Shown one piece after another: positions 18,600 through 26,778 of a stretch of 64,000 nt of DNA (position 1 is its first letter; each line of letters starts with the position of its first letter). Both the position numbers and the translations under genes were made by a program. A model generated the notes under the pieces. The model worked only from the letters and a program-made list of their open reading frames with translations. It searched no databases and had not been told where the DNA came from. The DNA is from Sanguibacter sp. HDW7 (GTDB taxonomy: Bacteria > Actinomycetota > Actinomycetes > Actinomycetales > Cellulomonadaceae): the NCBI RefSeq assembly GCF_011300875.1, contig NZ_CP049862.1, forward strand, positions 2,542,001-2,606,000. The letters run 5' to 3'.

Positions 18600-18633
18600 C
18601 GGACCGACCTCCTCCCGCGCTCCTCGTGACGCC

Positions 18634-19554
18634 TCAGCGGCGGTACTCCTCGTACACACCGCCGAACGCCGCCGCCACCATCCCAGCACCTCGGGCCGCC
18701 GTCCGCACCCCCCGTGCCTGATGGCCGGGCCGGCGAGCGACCGTCCCGACCGCAGCCCGCAGCGCCCCGCCGCCGATCCGCACGACGCCCGCCGACGCAC
18801 CCCGCGCCCGGCGACCGAGCTGCGCGACCGTCGACGGCGCCTGGTGGACCGCGACGCGGACGCGCGAGTTGCCGCTGCGGAACGCGCGGCGCAGGACCCA
18901 GCGGCGCGTCGCACGCTCGGCCGGCACGACGTCGAGCACCGCGGCCTCGTCGCACCAGAACAGCCTGCCGCCCGCAGCCGTGAGCTCGCTCGTGAACGCG
19001 GTGTCGGAGCCGCCCGAGACCCGGAAGGCGTCGTCGAACCGCGTGCCGTGCTCCCGCACCGAAGGGAGGTCGAGGAGGAGGTTGCCGGTCCCCGCGAGCG
19101 GCAGGACCGTACCCGTCGGGTACCTCTTGCGCTCGAAGAACCGTCCCGCAGCGATCCACGGGTCGAGCTCTCCCTCGATCTCGCCGAGCACGGGGCCGAC
19201 GACGCCGGCCCCGCCGAAGCGCTCGTGCGCCCCGAGCATCGCGTCGAGCCAGCCCGGCGAGGGCCGCTCGTCGTCGTCGAGAAAGATGAGCACGTCGCCC
19301 GTCGCCTCGTCGAGCGCCCGGTTGCGTCCCGCGACGATGCCCGGCTCAGGCTCGTGCACGTAGCGGACCGGGTCCCCCGCCTCGCGGAGCCGATCAACGA
19401 CGTCGCGCGCGGACGGCTCGGAGTCGTTGTCGACGACGAGCACCTCCGCCCCCGGCACCTGTGCGACCTGCTCGAGGACGAGCGGGAGCGTGCTCGCGAG
19501 GCCCTCGGGGCGTCGGAACGTGAGGATGCCGACCGTGATGCGTGCCGCCGTCAC
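18634..19554 (-). CDS. GT2-family glycosyltransferase
   Basis: A 306-residue GT-A glycosyltransferase. It opens with RITVGILTFRRPEGL, has LVVDNDSEPS, the retained YVHEPEPGIVAGRNRAL motif and the DxD-type LIFLDDDERPS at about 90-100. It probably adds one sugar to the lipid-linked repeat unit on the inner membrane face. It is clearly paralogous to the C-terminal half of the fusion protein at 30058-32364 (TFRR, IDND, YVHEP, FLDDDD and a similar EAYRR end). The GTG overlaps the stop of the large secreted protein (GTGA) and has AAGGAGG four bases upstream, so it is translationally coupled. Confidence 0.9.
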   Translation of the reverse strand: MTAARITVGILTFRRPEGLASTLPLVLEQVAQVPGAEVLVVDNDSEPSARDVVDRLREAGDPVRYVHEPEPGIVAGRNRALDEATGDVLIFLDDDERPSPGWLDAMLGAHERFGGAGVVGPVLGEIEGELDPWIAAGRFFERKRYPTGTVLPLAGTGNLLLDLPSVREHGTRFDDAFRVSGGSDTAFTSELTAAGGRLFWCDEAAVLDVVPAERATRRWVLRRAFRSGNSRVRVAVHQAPSTVAQLGRRARGASAGVVRIGGGALRAAVGTVARRPGHQARGVRTAARGAGMVAAAFGGVYEEYRR

Positions 19555-21100
19555 GGGACCTCCTTGACGACAAGGTCATCCCACGCGACCGTGACGGTCG
19601 GCGCGCCGGCCGCTCCGCCCACGTAGGCCTGGAGACCGATGCCGCCAGCCGACTGGAGGTCGGCGGTCGAGTCGGTCACCGTGGCACGCCACGCGGTCGG
19701 CTCGGCCGTGCCGTCGACCCACGCCTTCGCGCGGATCGTCGTCGGGCTCGCGCCCGTCACCTGGAGCCGCACGCGGTACCGGGTGCCGGGCTCGAAGGTC
19801 AGCCCGTCGAGCACGCCGCCCGCGAGCGCCGTGATCGTCGAGACGCCGCGCCCCACGTGGAGCTGGAGCGAGTCGTCAGTCCCGACACGGAGCCGTGCGA
19901 CGTAGCCCGTCGTGCCGCTCGTGCGGGCTGCGAGCGTCCAGAAGCCGGTGCCGGACCCACGGACGTCGGCGCCGACGACGACCTCCGAGTCGACATCACG
20001 GGCGCTGAGAGCGCCGAGCCGCGCGACGCGAGTCGCCCCCGGGGTGAGGGCCATGAGGCCCTGACCGCCCGCGACGGAGTAGGACGACTGCGGGTTCGCG
20101 GACGTCCATGCCCCTCCGGTGGCGGCGGTGCCCCAGCCGTTCGACACGGTCCGTGCGAACACATCCTCGACGAGCGCCCCGGTCGGCGCCGTCACCGTGA
20201 CGTCGTGCGAGACCGAGTCGGTCGCGCCGTCGTCGTCGGTGACCGTGAGCCTGACCGTGTACGTCCCAGCCGTCGCGTACGTGTGCGACGGCGTCGCACC
20301 CGTCGCGGTCTGCCCGTCACCGAGCTCCCACGCGTACGAAGCGATCGTCCCGTCCGTGTCGTCCGAGCCCGTGCCGTCGAGCTCGGACGCAAGGCCCGTC
20401 GAGCTCGACGTGAACCGGGCGGTCGGCGCGACGTTCGCGGGCGGGGTGCCGGTGCCCGGCCCCGTGCCGGGCTCACCGGCCCAGAGGTCGTCCCACGAGG
20501 CCGTCACGACGGGCGAGCCGGTGGCTCCTCCGACGTAGACCTGCGCGCCGATCCCGCCGGCCTGCTGGAGCCCGGCCGTCGAGTCCGTCACCGTCGCCCG
20601 CCAGTCGGCGGGCTCCGGGGTGCCGTCGGCCCAGACCTTCGCCCGGATCGTCGTCGGGCTCGTGCCCGTCGTCTGCAGACGGATGCGGTACTTCGTCCCG
20701 GGCTCGAACGTCAGGCCGTTGACGACGCCGCCCGCGAGGGCGGTGATCGTCGAGACGCCACGACCGACGTGGAGCTGGACCGAGCCGTCCGTGGCGACGC
20801 GCAGGCGGCCGACGTAGCCGGTCGTGCCCGAGGTCCGGGAGGCGAGGCTGATGAAGCCGGTGCCTGCCGGGATCCTGTCGAGCGACACGGTCGCCTGCAC
20901 CTCGACGTCCTGGGTCGAGACCGACGAGAGCCGCGCGACGCGGGTCGCCCCGGCCGGGAGCGACATGCGCCCCGTGCCCGAGGCCACCGAGAAGGCGGAC
21001 GTCGGGGCGGCCGCGGTCCAGTCGCCGCCCGTCGGGGCAGAGCCCCAGCCGTTCGACACGGTGCGTCCGAAGGCGTCCTCGACGACCGCGCCCGTCGGCT
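19551..21100 (-). repeat. duplicated PKD plus beta-sandwich coding module
   Basis: Two coding copies of about 0.63 kb (19551-20185 and about 20480-21100) encode sandwich modules that share VEDVFARTVSNGWG or VEDAFGRTVSNGWG, the ARTSGTTGY core and HVGRGVSTITALAGGV. Three PKD units lie between and upstream of them (about 20190-20430, 21110-21350 and 21360-21590), each with YAWDLGDGQ or YAWELGDGQ. This is recent internal duplication. Confidence 0.85.
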
Positions 21101-24100
21101 CGGCCACCGTGACGTCCTTCTGCGTGACCCCGGTCGCGCCGTCGTCGTCCGTCACGGTGAGCTTCACCGTGTACGTCCCGGCCGCCGCGTAGGTGTGCGA
21201 CGGGGTCTTCCCGGTCGCGCTCTGCCCGTCACCGAGGTCCCACGCGTACGAGGCGATCGTGCCGTCCGTGTCGAAGGAGCCCGAGGCATCGAGCGCCACC
21301 CCGAGGTTCGTCACCGTCGACGTGAAGTCCGCGGTCGGCGCGACGTTCGGCGGCGGCGCGGCCACCGTGACGTCCTTCGACGTCGTGGCGGTCGCTCCGC
21401 GGTCGTCCGTCACCGTGAGCTTCACGGTGTAGGTGCCGTCGGCCGCGTAGGTGTGCGACGGGGTCTTCCCGGTCGCGCTCTGCCCGTCACCGAGGTCCCA
21501 CGCGTACGAGGCGATCGTGCCGTCCGGGTCGTCCGACCCGGAGGCGTCGAGCGCGACGCTCAGCTCGGTGACGTCGGCGGAGAACGCCGCGGTGGGCGTC
21601 TCGTTCGGAACCGTCCCGGAGCCGACCGCGTGGTGCGACGCGACCGTCGCGTCGCTCAGCTGGCGCGCGTAGACCGCGACCTCGTCGATGTCGCCCGCGA
21701 GCGTCTGCGAGGACGAGCCCCACGTGTTGTCGCCGCCCACGCGCCACCAGCCCACGTAGTTCTCCGCGCGGGTCTGCGGGTTCGTGCCGACGAGCACACC
21801 GTCGACGTAGAGCCGCATGCCGGAACCGCCGAGGCTCGAGACGACGTGGTGCCACTGGCCGTCGTTGTACGCCTGCGCGGACGTCGCGCGGAACTCGGCG
21901 CCCCGGTAGACGCCGAAGACGATCCGGCCGTCGTCCTGCATGTACGTGTGACGGTCGTAGCTCGTCGAGGTGGTCCCCGTCGAGTTGCCGAAGCCGACGA
22001 TGCGACCGCCCTGCGTCGACGTCGTCCTGAACCAGGCCTCCGTCGAGAAGCTCGTCGGGTTGCCGACCTGCCGGGACGCGACGATGCGCGCAGGGGTGCC
22101 GAAGCGGAACGCGGCGTTCTGGACGTCCGCGAGCGCACCCGCGACGCCGTACGTCACGGTGCCGCCGAGCGTGCCCGGCTGGCCCGACCGCGAGGAGTCC
22201 GCGACCGTCGTCCCCGACGTCTCGGCGAGGCGCCAGAACAGCTCGGGCGAGTCGCCGTAGACCGCTGCGCCGTACGCGTCCGCCGGTGCCGGCGGGACCA
22301 CGACGGTCCGTCCGGCCGCCGCGACGTGGTCACGGACCTGCGCCGGGGTGAGCACGCGGCCGTCGTAGACGGCGACCTCGTCGACGTCACCCGTGAGGCT
22401 CGAGCTCGTCGGTACCGACGGCCACCCGCTGAGCGAGTCGCCGCCGACGCGCCACACGCCGTTGTAGGCGTCTCCGGTGCGGATGTCGTCACGGGACCCC
22501 ACGAGTCGTCCGTCGACGTAGAGCGCGAGCCCGTCGCGCTGGCTCATCGTGGCCGCGACGTGGTGCCACTGGCCGTCCGTGTAGCTGGCGGGCGAGACGA
22601 CCGTCGAGCGACCGTACGTCGCGACGCCGAAGACCACGCGGCCCTGGGAGTCGACGTAGACGTGACGGTCGTTCGTCCCGGAGCTCCCCGTCGACGACGA
22701 GCCGAAGCCCACGATGCGGCCGCCGCGCGACGAGGACGTGCGGAACCAGGCCTCGACCGAGAACTCGATCGGGGCGGGCTCGGCCGTCGTCGCCGCGGCC
22801 CACGAGGTGCTCGAGCCGGACAACGTCCGCGCCGAGCCCTCCTGGCCGGTGAGCGCGGTCGCCGCACCCGTGCCGACCCCGGCGCGTGCGGTGAGGTTCC
22901 GAGAGCCGACGGTGTCCACGACCGTCGTGCCGCTCGCGTCGTCCATGCGCCAGTACGACGACGGTCCGTCATCGAGGACCGCGCTGGCGTAGGCGCCGAG
23001 CGAGCCCGAGCCGGCGATCGTCACGCTCACCCAGTCGGACCAGGCGACGTTGCCCGCCGCGTCCGAGGCGCGCACACGGTAGCGGTGCGTCGAGCCGTTC
23101 GCGAGGCCGCTGTCGACGAACGTGAGGGTCGGCCGCTTCCAGAACGACGCCGTGACGGTGCGTTCCTGGACGATCGTCGACTGGTCGTCGCGGTAGAGGC
23201 GGTACGAGAGCTCCTCGTCACCGCGGTCGAAGTTCGCAGGCCAGCGGACGAGCGCCGTGCCGGCCGCGGGCGACGTCACCACGAGACCCGCGGTCGCGCC
23301 GCCGTACCGCGGACCGTCGGTGTCGGGCGTCACGCTGCGCTTGGCGAAGCGGACGAGTCCCTGCTGCGCAACGTTGTTGACGCGCGTGAACTCGCCGCCG
23401 GCCACGAGGTAGCCGCTGCCCGAGGCGAGCGACCACGGTCCCTGGCCCTGGCCCGTGAAGGTGCCCGTGTTGAACTCCGGGAACCAGTCGAGCATGTCGG
23501 GGCGCGGCTCGCCGTCGTGGTGGCCGTAGCCGTAGATGTCGGCGACGTTCGTGTCGCCCGACGCCGCCTTGGAGACCGCGGTGCCGTAGTTCATGCGCCA
23601 CGGGTTCGTCTGCGGGTACCCGCCCGAGTTGGCGCAGTAGTGCTTGTGGCTCGCGGTGTAGACCGCGTCGTCGAGCGGAGCGCTCGCGTACGAGTCGCCG
23701 TGGCAGTCCTCGACCCACGTGAGCGAGCCGTCCGACCACCGCCCGGCGAATGTCCCCTCCGTGTTGCCGCCCGAGCCGAAGTGGTAGCCCGTGCCGTAGA
23801 AGTTGTCGCCGTCCGAGCTCAGCGAGTAGACCGACGACGACGCGCCGCCGTTGCGGATCTGGGTGTTGATGGGCGTCGCGATCGTCGCACCCGTCGCCGC
23901 GTCGACCCGCACGAGGCCGTAGCCGGGGTTCGACGAGCCACCGACCGTCGTGAAGCTGCCGCCGACGACGACCGAGGTGCCGTCGGGCGAGGCCTCGAGC
24001 GCCTGGACGCGGCCGTCGTCGACCGCGACCGAGAACGGGAGCGTCGCGCCCGTCACCGGGTGGACGGCCGCGACCTTCTGCCGCAGGACGCCGTTGACCG

Positions 24101-24683
24101 TCGTGAAGATCCCGCCGACGAAGACGCCGCTCGACGACACCGAGACGTCGAGCGCGGTCGCGTTGAGCACGGGGCGGAACGCGAGGAGGGCACCCGACGC
24201 CACGTCGAACGAGGCAAGACGGTAGCGGGTCTCACCGTTGACCGCGGTGAAGGTGCCCGCGGCGTAGAGAGTCTTCCCGTCCGGCGAGAGAGCGAGACCT
24301 CGAACAGCCCCGTTCGCGGTCGGCGCCCATGGCAGGAGCGTTCCGGTCCGGACGTCGTAGGCCATGAGGTTGCCCCGCGCCTGGGTCTGGGTGCCCGCCG
24401 CGGCACCCGGCGGGCGCGCGGTCGTGAACTCCCCGCCGACGAAGACGGTGTTCCCCGCGACGACCTGCGCCCACGCGACGCCGTCGATCTGGGCGGTGGG
24501 CAGGCCCGCCGAGCCCACGACGTCGGCCTTCGACGACCGGGCGGGACCGGGGGCGACAGCTGTGTCGACGGTCGGCGACGCGGCCGCGCTCGTCGCGGGG
24601 ACGAGCGCCCCGAGGAGTGCGGTCGCGACGACGGCGAGCACGGCGGCTCCCCGTCGGGCACTGGTGCGATGCTTCGTGCTCAT
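19551..24683 (-). CDS. very large secreted LamG/PKD repeat protein of the exopolysaccharide operon
   Basis: A 1,710-residue secreted protein. A signal peptide (about 1-34, ending in SAAA) precedes: a beta-propeller-like region with FVGGEFTT, YAAGTFTAVNG, FVGGIFTTVNG and VVGGSFTTVGG repeats (about 40-460), an FN3-like domain (465-560), two LamG sandwiches (about 565-800 and 808-1014), two PKD domains (about 1031-1191), a beta-sandwich module (1194-1401), a third PKD (1418-1498) and a second copy of the sandwich module (1499-1710). All domains are of carbohydrate- or surface-binding type; no catalytic motif is visible. It has no LPxTG or membrane anchor, so it is released or binds glycan. The ATG at 24683 has GAGG five bases upstream, and the 3' end is coupled to the glycosyltransferase gene. 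It may organise or anchor the exopolysaccharide; that is inference. Confidence 0.85.
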   Translation of the reverse strand: MSTKHRTSARRGAAVLAVVATALLGALVPATSAAASPTVDTAVAPGPARSSKADVVGSAGLPTAQIDGVAWAQVVAGNTVFVGGEFTTARPPGAAAGTQTQARGNLMAYDVRTGTLLPWAPTANGAVRGLALSPDGKTLYAAGTFTAVNGETRYRLASFDVASGALLAFRPVLNATALDVSVSSSGVFVGGIFTTVNGVLRQKVAAVHPVTGATLPFSVAVDDGRVQALEASPDGTSVVVGGSFTTVGGSSNPGYGLVRVDAATGATIATPINTQIRNGGASSSVYSLSSDGDNFYGTGYHFGSGGNTEGTFAGRWSDGSLTWVEDCHGDSYASAPLDDAVYTASHKHYCANSGGYPQTNPWRMNYGTAVSKAASGDTNVADIYGYGHHDGEPRPDMLDWFPEFNTGTFTGQGQGPWSLASGSGYLVAGGEFTRVNNVAQQGLVRFAKRSVTPDTDGPRYGGATAGLVVTSPAAGTALVRWPANFDRGDEELSYRLYRDDQSTIVQERTVTASFWKRPTLTFVDSGLANGSTHRYRVRASDAAGNVAWSDWVSVTIAGSGSLGAYASAVLDDGPSSYWRMDDASGTTVVDTVGSRNLTARAGVGTGAATALTGQEGSARTLSGSSTSWAAATTAEPAPIEFSVEAWFRTSSSRGGRIVGFGSSSTGSSGTNDRHVYVDSQGRVVFGVATYGRSTVVSPASYTDGQWHHVAATMSQRDGLALYVDGRLVGSRDDIRTGDAYNGVWRVGGDSLSGWPSVPTSSSLTGDVDEVAVYDGRVLTPAQVRDHVAAAGRTVVVPPAPADAYGAAVYGDSPELFWRLAETSGTTVADSSRSGQPGTLGGTVTYGVAGALADVQNAAFRFGTPARIVASRQVGNPTSFSTEAWFRTTSTQGGRIVGFGNSTGTTSTSYDRHTYMQDDGRIVFGVYRGAEFRATSAQAYNDGQWHHVVSSLGGSGMRLYVDGVLVGTNPQTRAENYVGWWRVGGDNTWGSSSQTLAGDIDEVAVYARQLSDATVASHHAVGSGTVPNETPTAAFSADVTELSVALDASGSDDPDGTIASYAWDLGDGQSATGKTPSHTYAADGTYTVKLTVTDDRGATATTSKDVTVAAPPPNVAPTADFTSTVTNLGVALDASGSFDTDGTIASYAWDLGDGQSATGKTPSHTYAAAGTYTVKLTVTDDDGATGVTQKDVTVAEPTGAVVEDAFGRTVSNGWGSAPTGGDWTAAAPTSAFSVASGTGRMSLPAGATRVARLSSVSTQDVEVQATVSLDRIPAGTGFISLASRTSGTTGYVGRLRVATDGSVQLHVGRGVSTITALAGGVVNGLTFEPGTKYRIRLQTTGTSPTTIRAKVWADGTPEPADWRATVTDSTAGLQQAGGIGAQVYVGGATGSPVVTASWDDLWAGEPGTGPGTGTPPANVAPTARFTSSSTGLASELDGTGSDDTDGTIASYAWELGDGQTATGATPSHTYATAGTYTVRLTVTDDDGATDSVSHDVTVTAPTGALVEDVFARTVSNGWGTAATGGAWTSANPQSSYSVAGGQGLMALTPGATRVARLGALSARDVDSEVVVGADVRGSGTGFWTLAARTSGTTGYVARLRVGTDDSLQLHVGRGVSTITALAGGVLDGLTFEPGTRYRVRLQVTGASPTTIRAKAWVDGTAEPTAWRATVTDSTADLQSAGGIGLQAYVGGAAGAPTVTVAWDDLVVKEVP

Positions 24684-24829
24684 GTGGACCTCGGTGTCTG
24701 AGGAGGGGTGGCGCAGGTCTGTCGTGGGCCGTGGGTGTCCGGCCGGAAGAATGCGTGCGGTGCGCGAGGTCGCGGGCGCCCGATGTCGGCGGCGGCCAGC
24801 GGCGCCGCCGGCGCCCGCAGGCCGGGGCT

Positions 24830-25531
24830 TCACCGGGTCCCCCGGAAGACGACGACGCTCTCGGCGTCGGCGATGTCGACCTCGACCTCGAGGCGGCCGT
24901 CGCGGTCGTCCGTCCGGAAGACGTACGTCGCACGGACCGTGTCGTCCTGCGCGAGGGTCCGAGGCAGCGCGACGAGGCCGGGACCCGAGAGCGCCGAGGT
25001 CGGCAGCCGGTCCTTGCCCGTGTAGAGGTTGACGACCGCGCCTCGGAGGTCGATCGAGCGCTTCGTGGCGTTCGTGAGCTCGACGGTCACGCGGAGCGCG
25101 TCGCCCGCGGTCTCGCCCGGGCCTTCGGCGGTGCCGGCGACGTCCTCGACGTCGACGAGCCGCGCGGTGAGCCCGGGTGCGGGCTCGGCCGCGGCCTCGA
25201 GCCCGACCGTCTTCGCGCGCGGGCGGTCGACCGACGGGACGGGCTTCGGCGCGGCCGAGGGCTTGTCAGCCTTCGTGGGTGCGTCCGTCGGCTCCGACGT
25301 GGAGGTCGAGCCAGGCTCACCGGCCGGCGTCGACGTGCCGACGCTCGACCCCTCGACGGTGTTGCCCGCGGGTGTCGTCGCGGACGGCGCTGCCCCGGGC
25401 GTCGTGGGCACGTCCGGGTCGCACGCGACCGTGGCGAGCGCGAGCGGCACGCTCAGAAGCGCTGCGACGACCGCCCTGCGGCCGCTCAGCCGTGGTACGG
25501 CACCTTGCGCCGGTCCTGTCCGACGGTCCAT
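24830..25531 (-). CDS. putative lipoprotein, unknown function
   Basis: A 233-residue exported protein. The basic N-terminus and hydrophobic stretch end in LALATVACDPD, a lipobox-like site with Thr where Leu/Val is usual at -3, so lipidation is likely but not certain. A Thr/Ser/Pro-rich linker follows (about 40-105), then a beta-rich C-terminal domain with LRVTVELTNATKRSIDLRGA, reminiscent of DUF4352-type telokin-like domains. The ATG at 25531 follows an AAGGGGG site. It lies upstream of the large LamG/PKD gene with a 146-base gap and diverges from the glycosyltransferase at 25745, with phased TCACC repeats between them. A role in surface glycan assembly is inferred from context only. Confidence 0.65.
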   Translation of the reverse strand: MDRRTGPAQGAVPRLSGRRAVVAALLSVPLALATVACDPDVPTTPGAAPSATTPAGNTVEGSSVGTSTPAGEPGSTSTSEPTDAPTKADKPSAAPKPVPSVDRPRAKTVGLEAAAEPAPGLTARLVDVEDVAGTAEGPGETAGDALRVTVELTNATKRSIDLRGAVVNLYTGKDRLPTSALSGPGLVALPRTLAQDDTVRATYVFRTDDRDGRLEVEVDIADAESVVVFRGTR

Positions 25532-25628
25532 CCCTGGTCCCCCTTGATCGCCCCGTGCCACGGTCCTGCCGCAGCCTCATCCGATATTCGGGGACCGCCC
25601 CGGGGCGAGAGCCGGTTCTCGGGGTCGA

Positions 25629-25695
25629 GTCACCCGACGCTCACCCGGGGCTCACCTGCAGCCACCCGGCGGGCGGCGGCACACCTCGATAGGTT
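25629..25695 (+). promoter_or_regulatory. phased TCACC direct repeats plus -10 (PHO-box-like operator)
   Basis: TCACC starts at 25630, 25641 and 25652, exactly 11 bp apart. The -10 TAGGTT lies at 25690-25695, 38 bp after the start of the last repeat, and no -35 is recognisable. Direct repeats of 11-bp units with a TCAC core next to the -35 position are the hallmark of OmpR/PhoB-family sites, including the Streptomyces PhoP box. It can serve the plus-strand glycosyltransferase and perhaps the divergent lipoprotein gene. Confidence 0.55.
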
Positions 25696-25744
25696 GACGA
25701 GGGTTCGGCAGGGGTCGTCACGTGCCGAGAAGGGACAGGGAACG

Positions 25745-26686
25745 ATGCGAGCGCTCGTCGTCGTCAGCTACGGCTCGTCCGACCTCGTCGCCGAGAACCT
25801 CTCCTCCTGGACGGGGGGCGCGGCCGAGGGCTGGCGCGTCGTCGTCGTCGACAACGCGACGACGGCCGACGAGCGCCGCCGCATGACCGGGCTCGCGCAG
25901 GCCTCCGGCTGGACCCTCGTCGCACCCGACGCCAACCTCGGGTTCGGCGGCGGCTGCGCAGCAGGCGTCGCGGCCGCCGGGGACGTCACGAGCATCCTGC
26001 TGCTCAACCCGGACGCGCACGTCGACGTCGCGACGGCCGACGCGCTCGCCGGACGCGTCGAGGCCGACACTCGCCTCATGCTCGCCCCGCGCATCCTCGA
26101 CAGCACGGGACGTCCCGGATTCAGCGGCGCCCGGCTCGACGTCCGCAGCGGACGGTCGCGCGCCTGGAGCACGTCGGGCGGGGTGCCGTGGCTCACGGGG
26201 GCGTGCCTCGCGCTCGGGTCCGAGGCCTGGCACCGGCTCGGAGGCATCGCCCACGAGTACTTCCTCTACTGGGAGGACGTCGACCTCGGCTGGCGCTGGG
26301 ACGCGGCGGGCGGACGCAGCGAGATCGCCGAGGACCTCCGCTGCGTCCATGACCCCGGCGGTACTCAGCGCGGCAGGACGGCCTCGCGGGCGAAGTCCCC
26401 GACCTACTACTACTACGACACCCGCAACCGGCTCGTCTTCGCGCGCAGGCACCTGCCGCGCCGCGACCGGGCCCGCTGGGCGCTGCACGCGCCCGGCTAC
26501 GCATGGTCGTGCCTCATGCGCGGCGGCCGGCGACAGCTGCTCGACCCGGCCGCGACGCTGTGGCCTGCGCTCCGCGGCACCCTCGCGGGGCTCGTCGCGC
26601 TCGTCGGACCTGCACGGTCGTCGCACGCGGGTGAGGGTGGGGTCGGGGTGGGAAGAGGGCCGAAGGGGCGCGCTCACCCCTCCTGA
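25745..26686 (+). CDS. GT2-family glycosyltransferase (rhamnosyltransferase-like)
   Basis: A 313-residue GT-A enzyme: MRALVVVSYGSSDLVAENL, VVVVDNATTADE, PDANLGFGGGCAAGV, LLLNPDAHVD (metal-binding region) and the acceptor part YFLYWEDVDLGWRW are those of rhamnosyl- and related transferases. It would add a deoxysugar to the repeat unit. The ATG at 25745 follows AGGGA. The last 30 residues are Gly/Arg low-complexity. It is the first plus-strand gene of a pair with the Wzz/BY-kinase gene and is preceded by the phased TCACC promoter. Confidence 0.9.
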   Translation: MRALVVVSYGSSDLVAENLSSWTGGAAEGWRVVVVDNATTADERRRMTGLAQASGWTLVAPDANLGFGGGCAAGVAAAGDVTSILLLNPDAHVDVATADALAGRVEADTRLMLAPRILDSTGRPGFSGARLDVRSGRSRAWSTSGGVPWLTGACLALGSEAWHRLGGIAHEYFLYWEDVDLGWRWDAAGGRSEIAEDLRCVHDPGGTQRGRTASRAKSPTYYYYDTRNRLVFARRHLPRRDRARWALHAPGYAWSCLMRGGRRQLLDPAATLWPALRGTLAGLVALVGPARSSHAGEGGVGVGRGPKGRAHPS

Positions 26687-26778
26687 GTGGTTCGATCTGA
26701 GAAGGCCCGACTCAGGGTCGCCTGGTTCGTGCCTCGTCCGAGGTCGACCCGGGCACGCGAACACCGGGGGGTGGACAC

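Noticed and set aside
19551-24683. A phage tail fibre because of the LamG and repeat domains
   Set aside because: It has a signal peptide, sits in a glycan operon, and no phage structural gene is nearby.
19542-24701. A 1,719-codon plus-strand open frame
   Set aside because: Antisense shadow of the LamG/PKD gene. It is Arg-rich without domains, and the minus frame has signal peptide and repeats.
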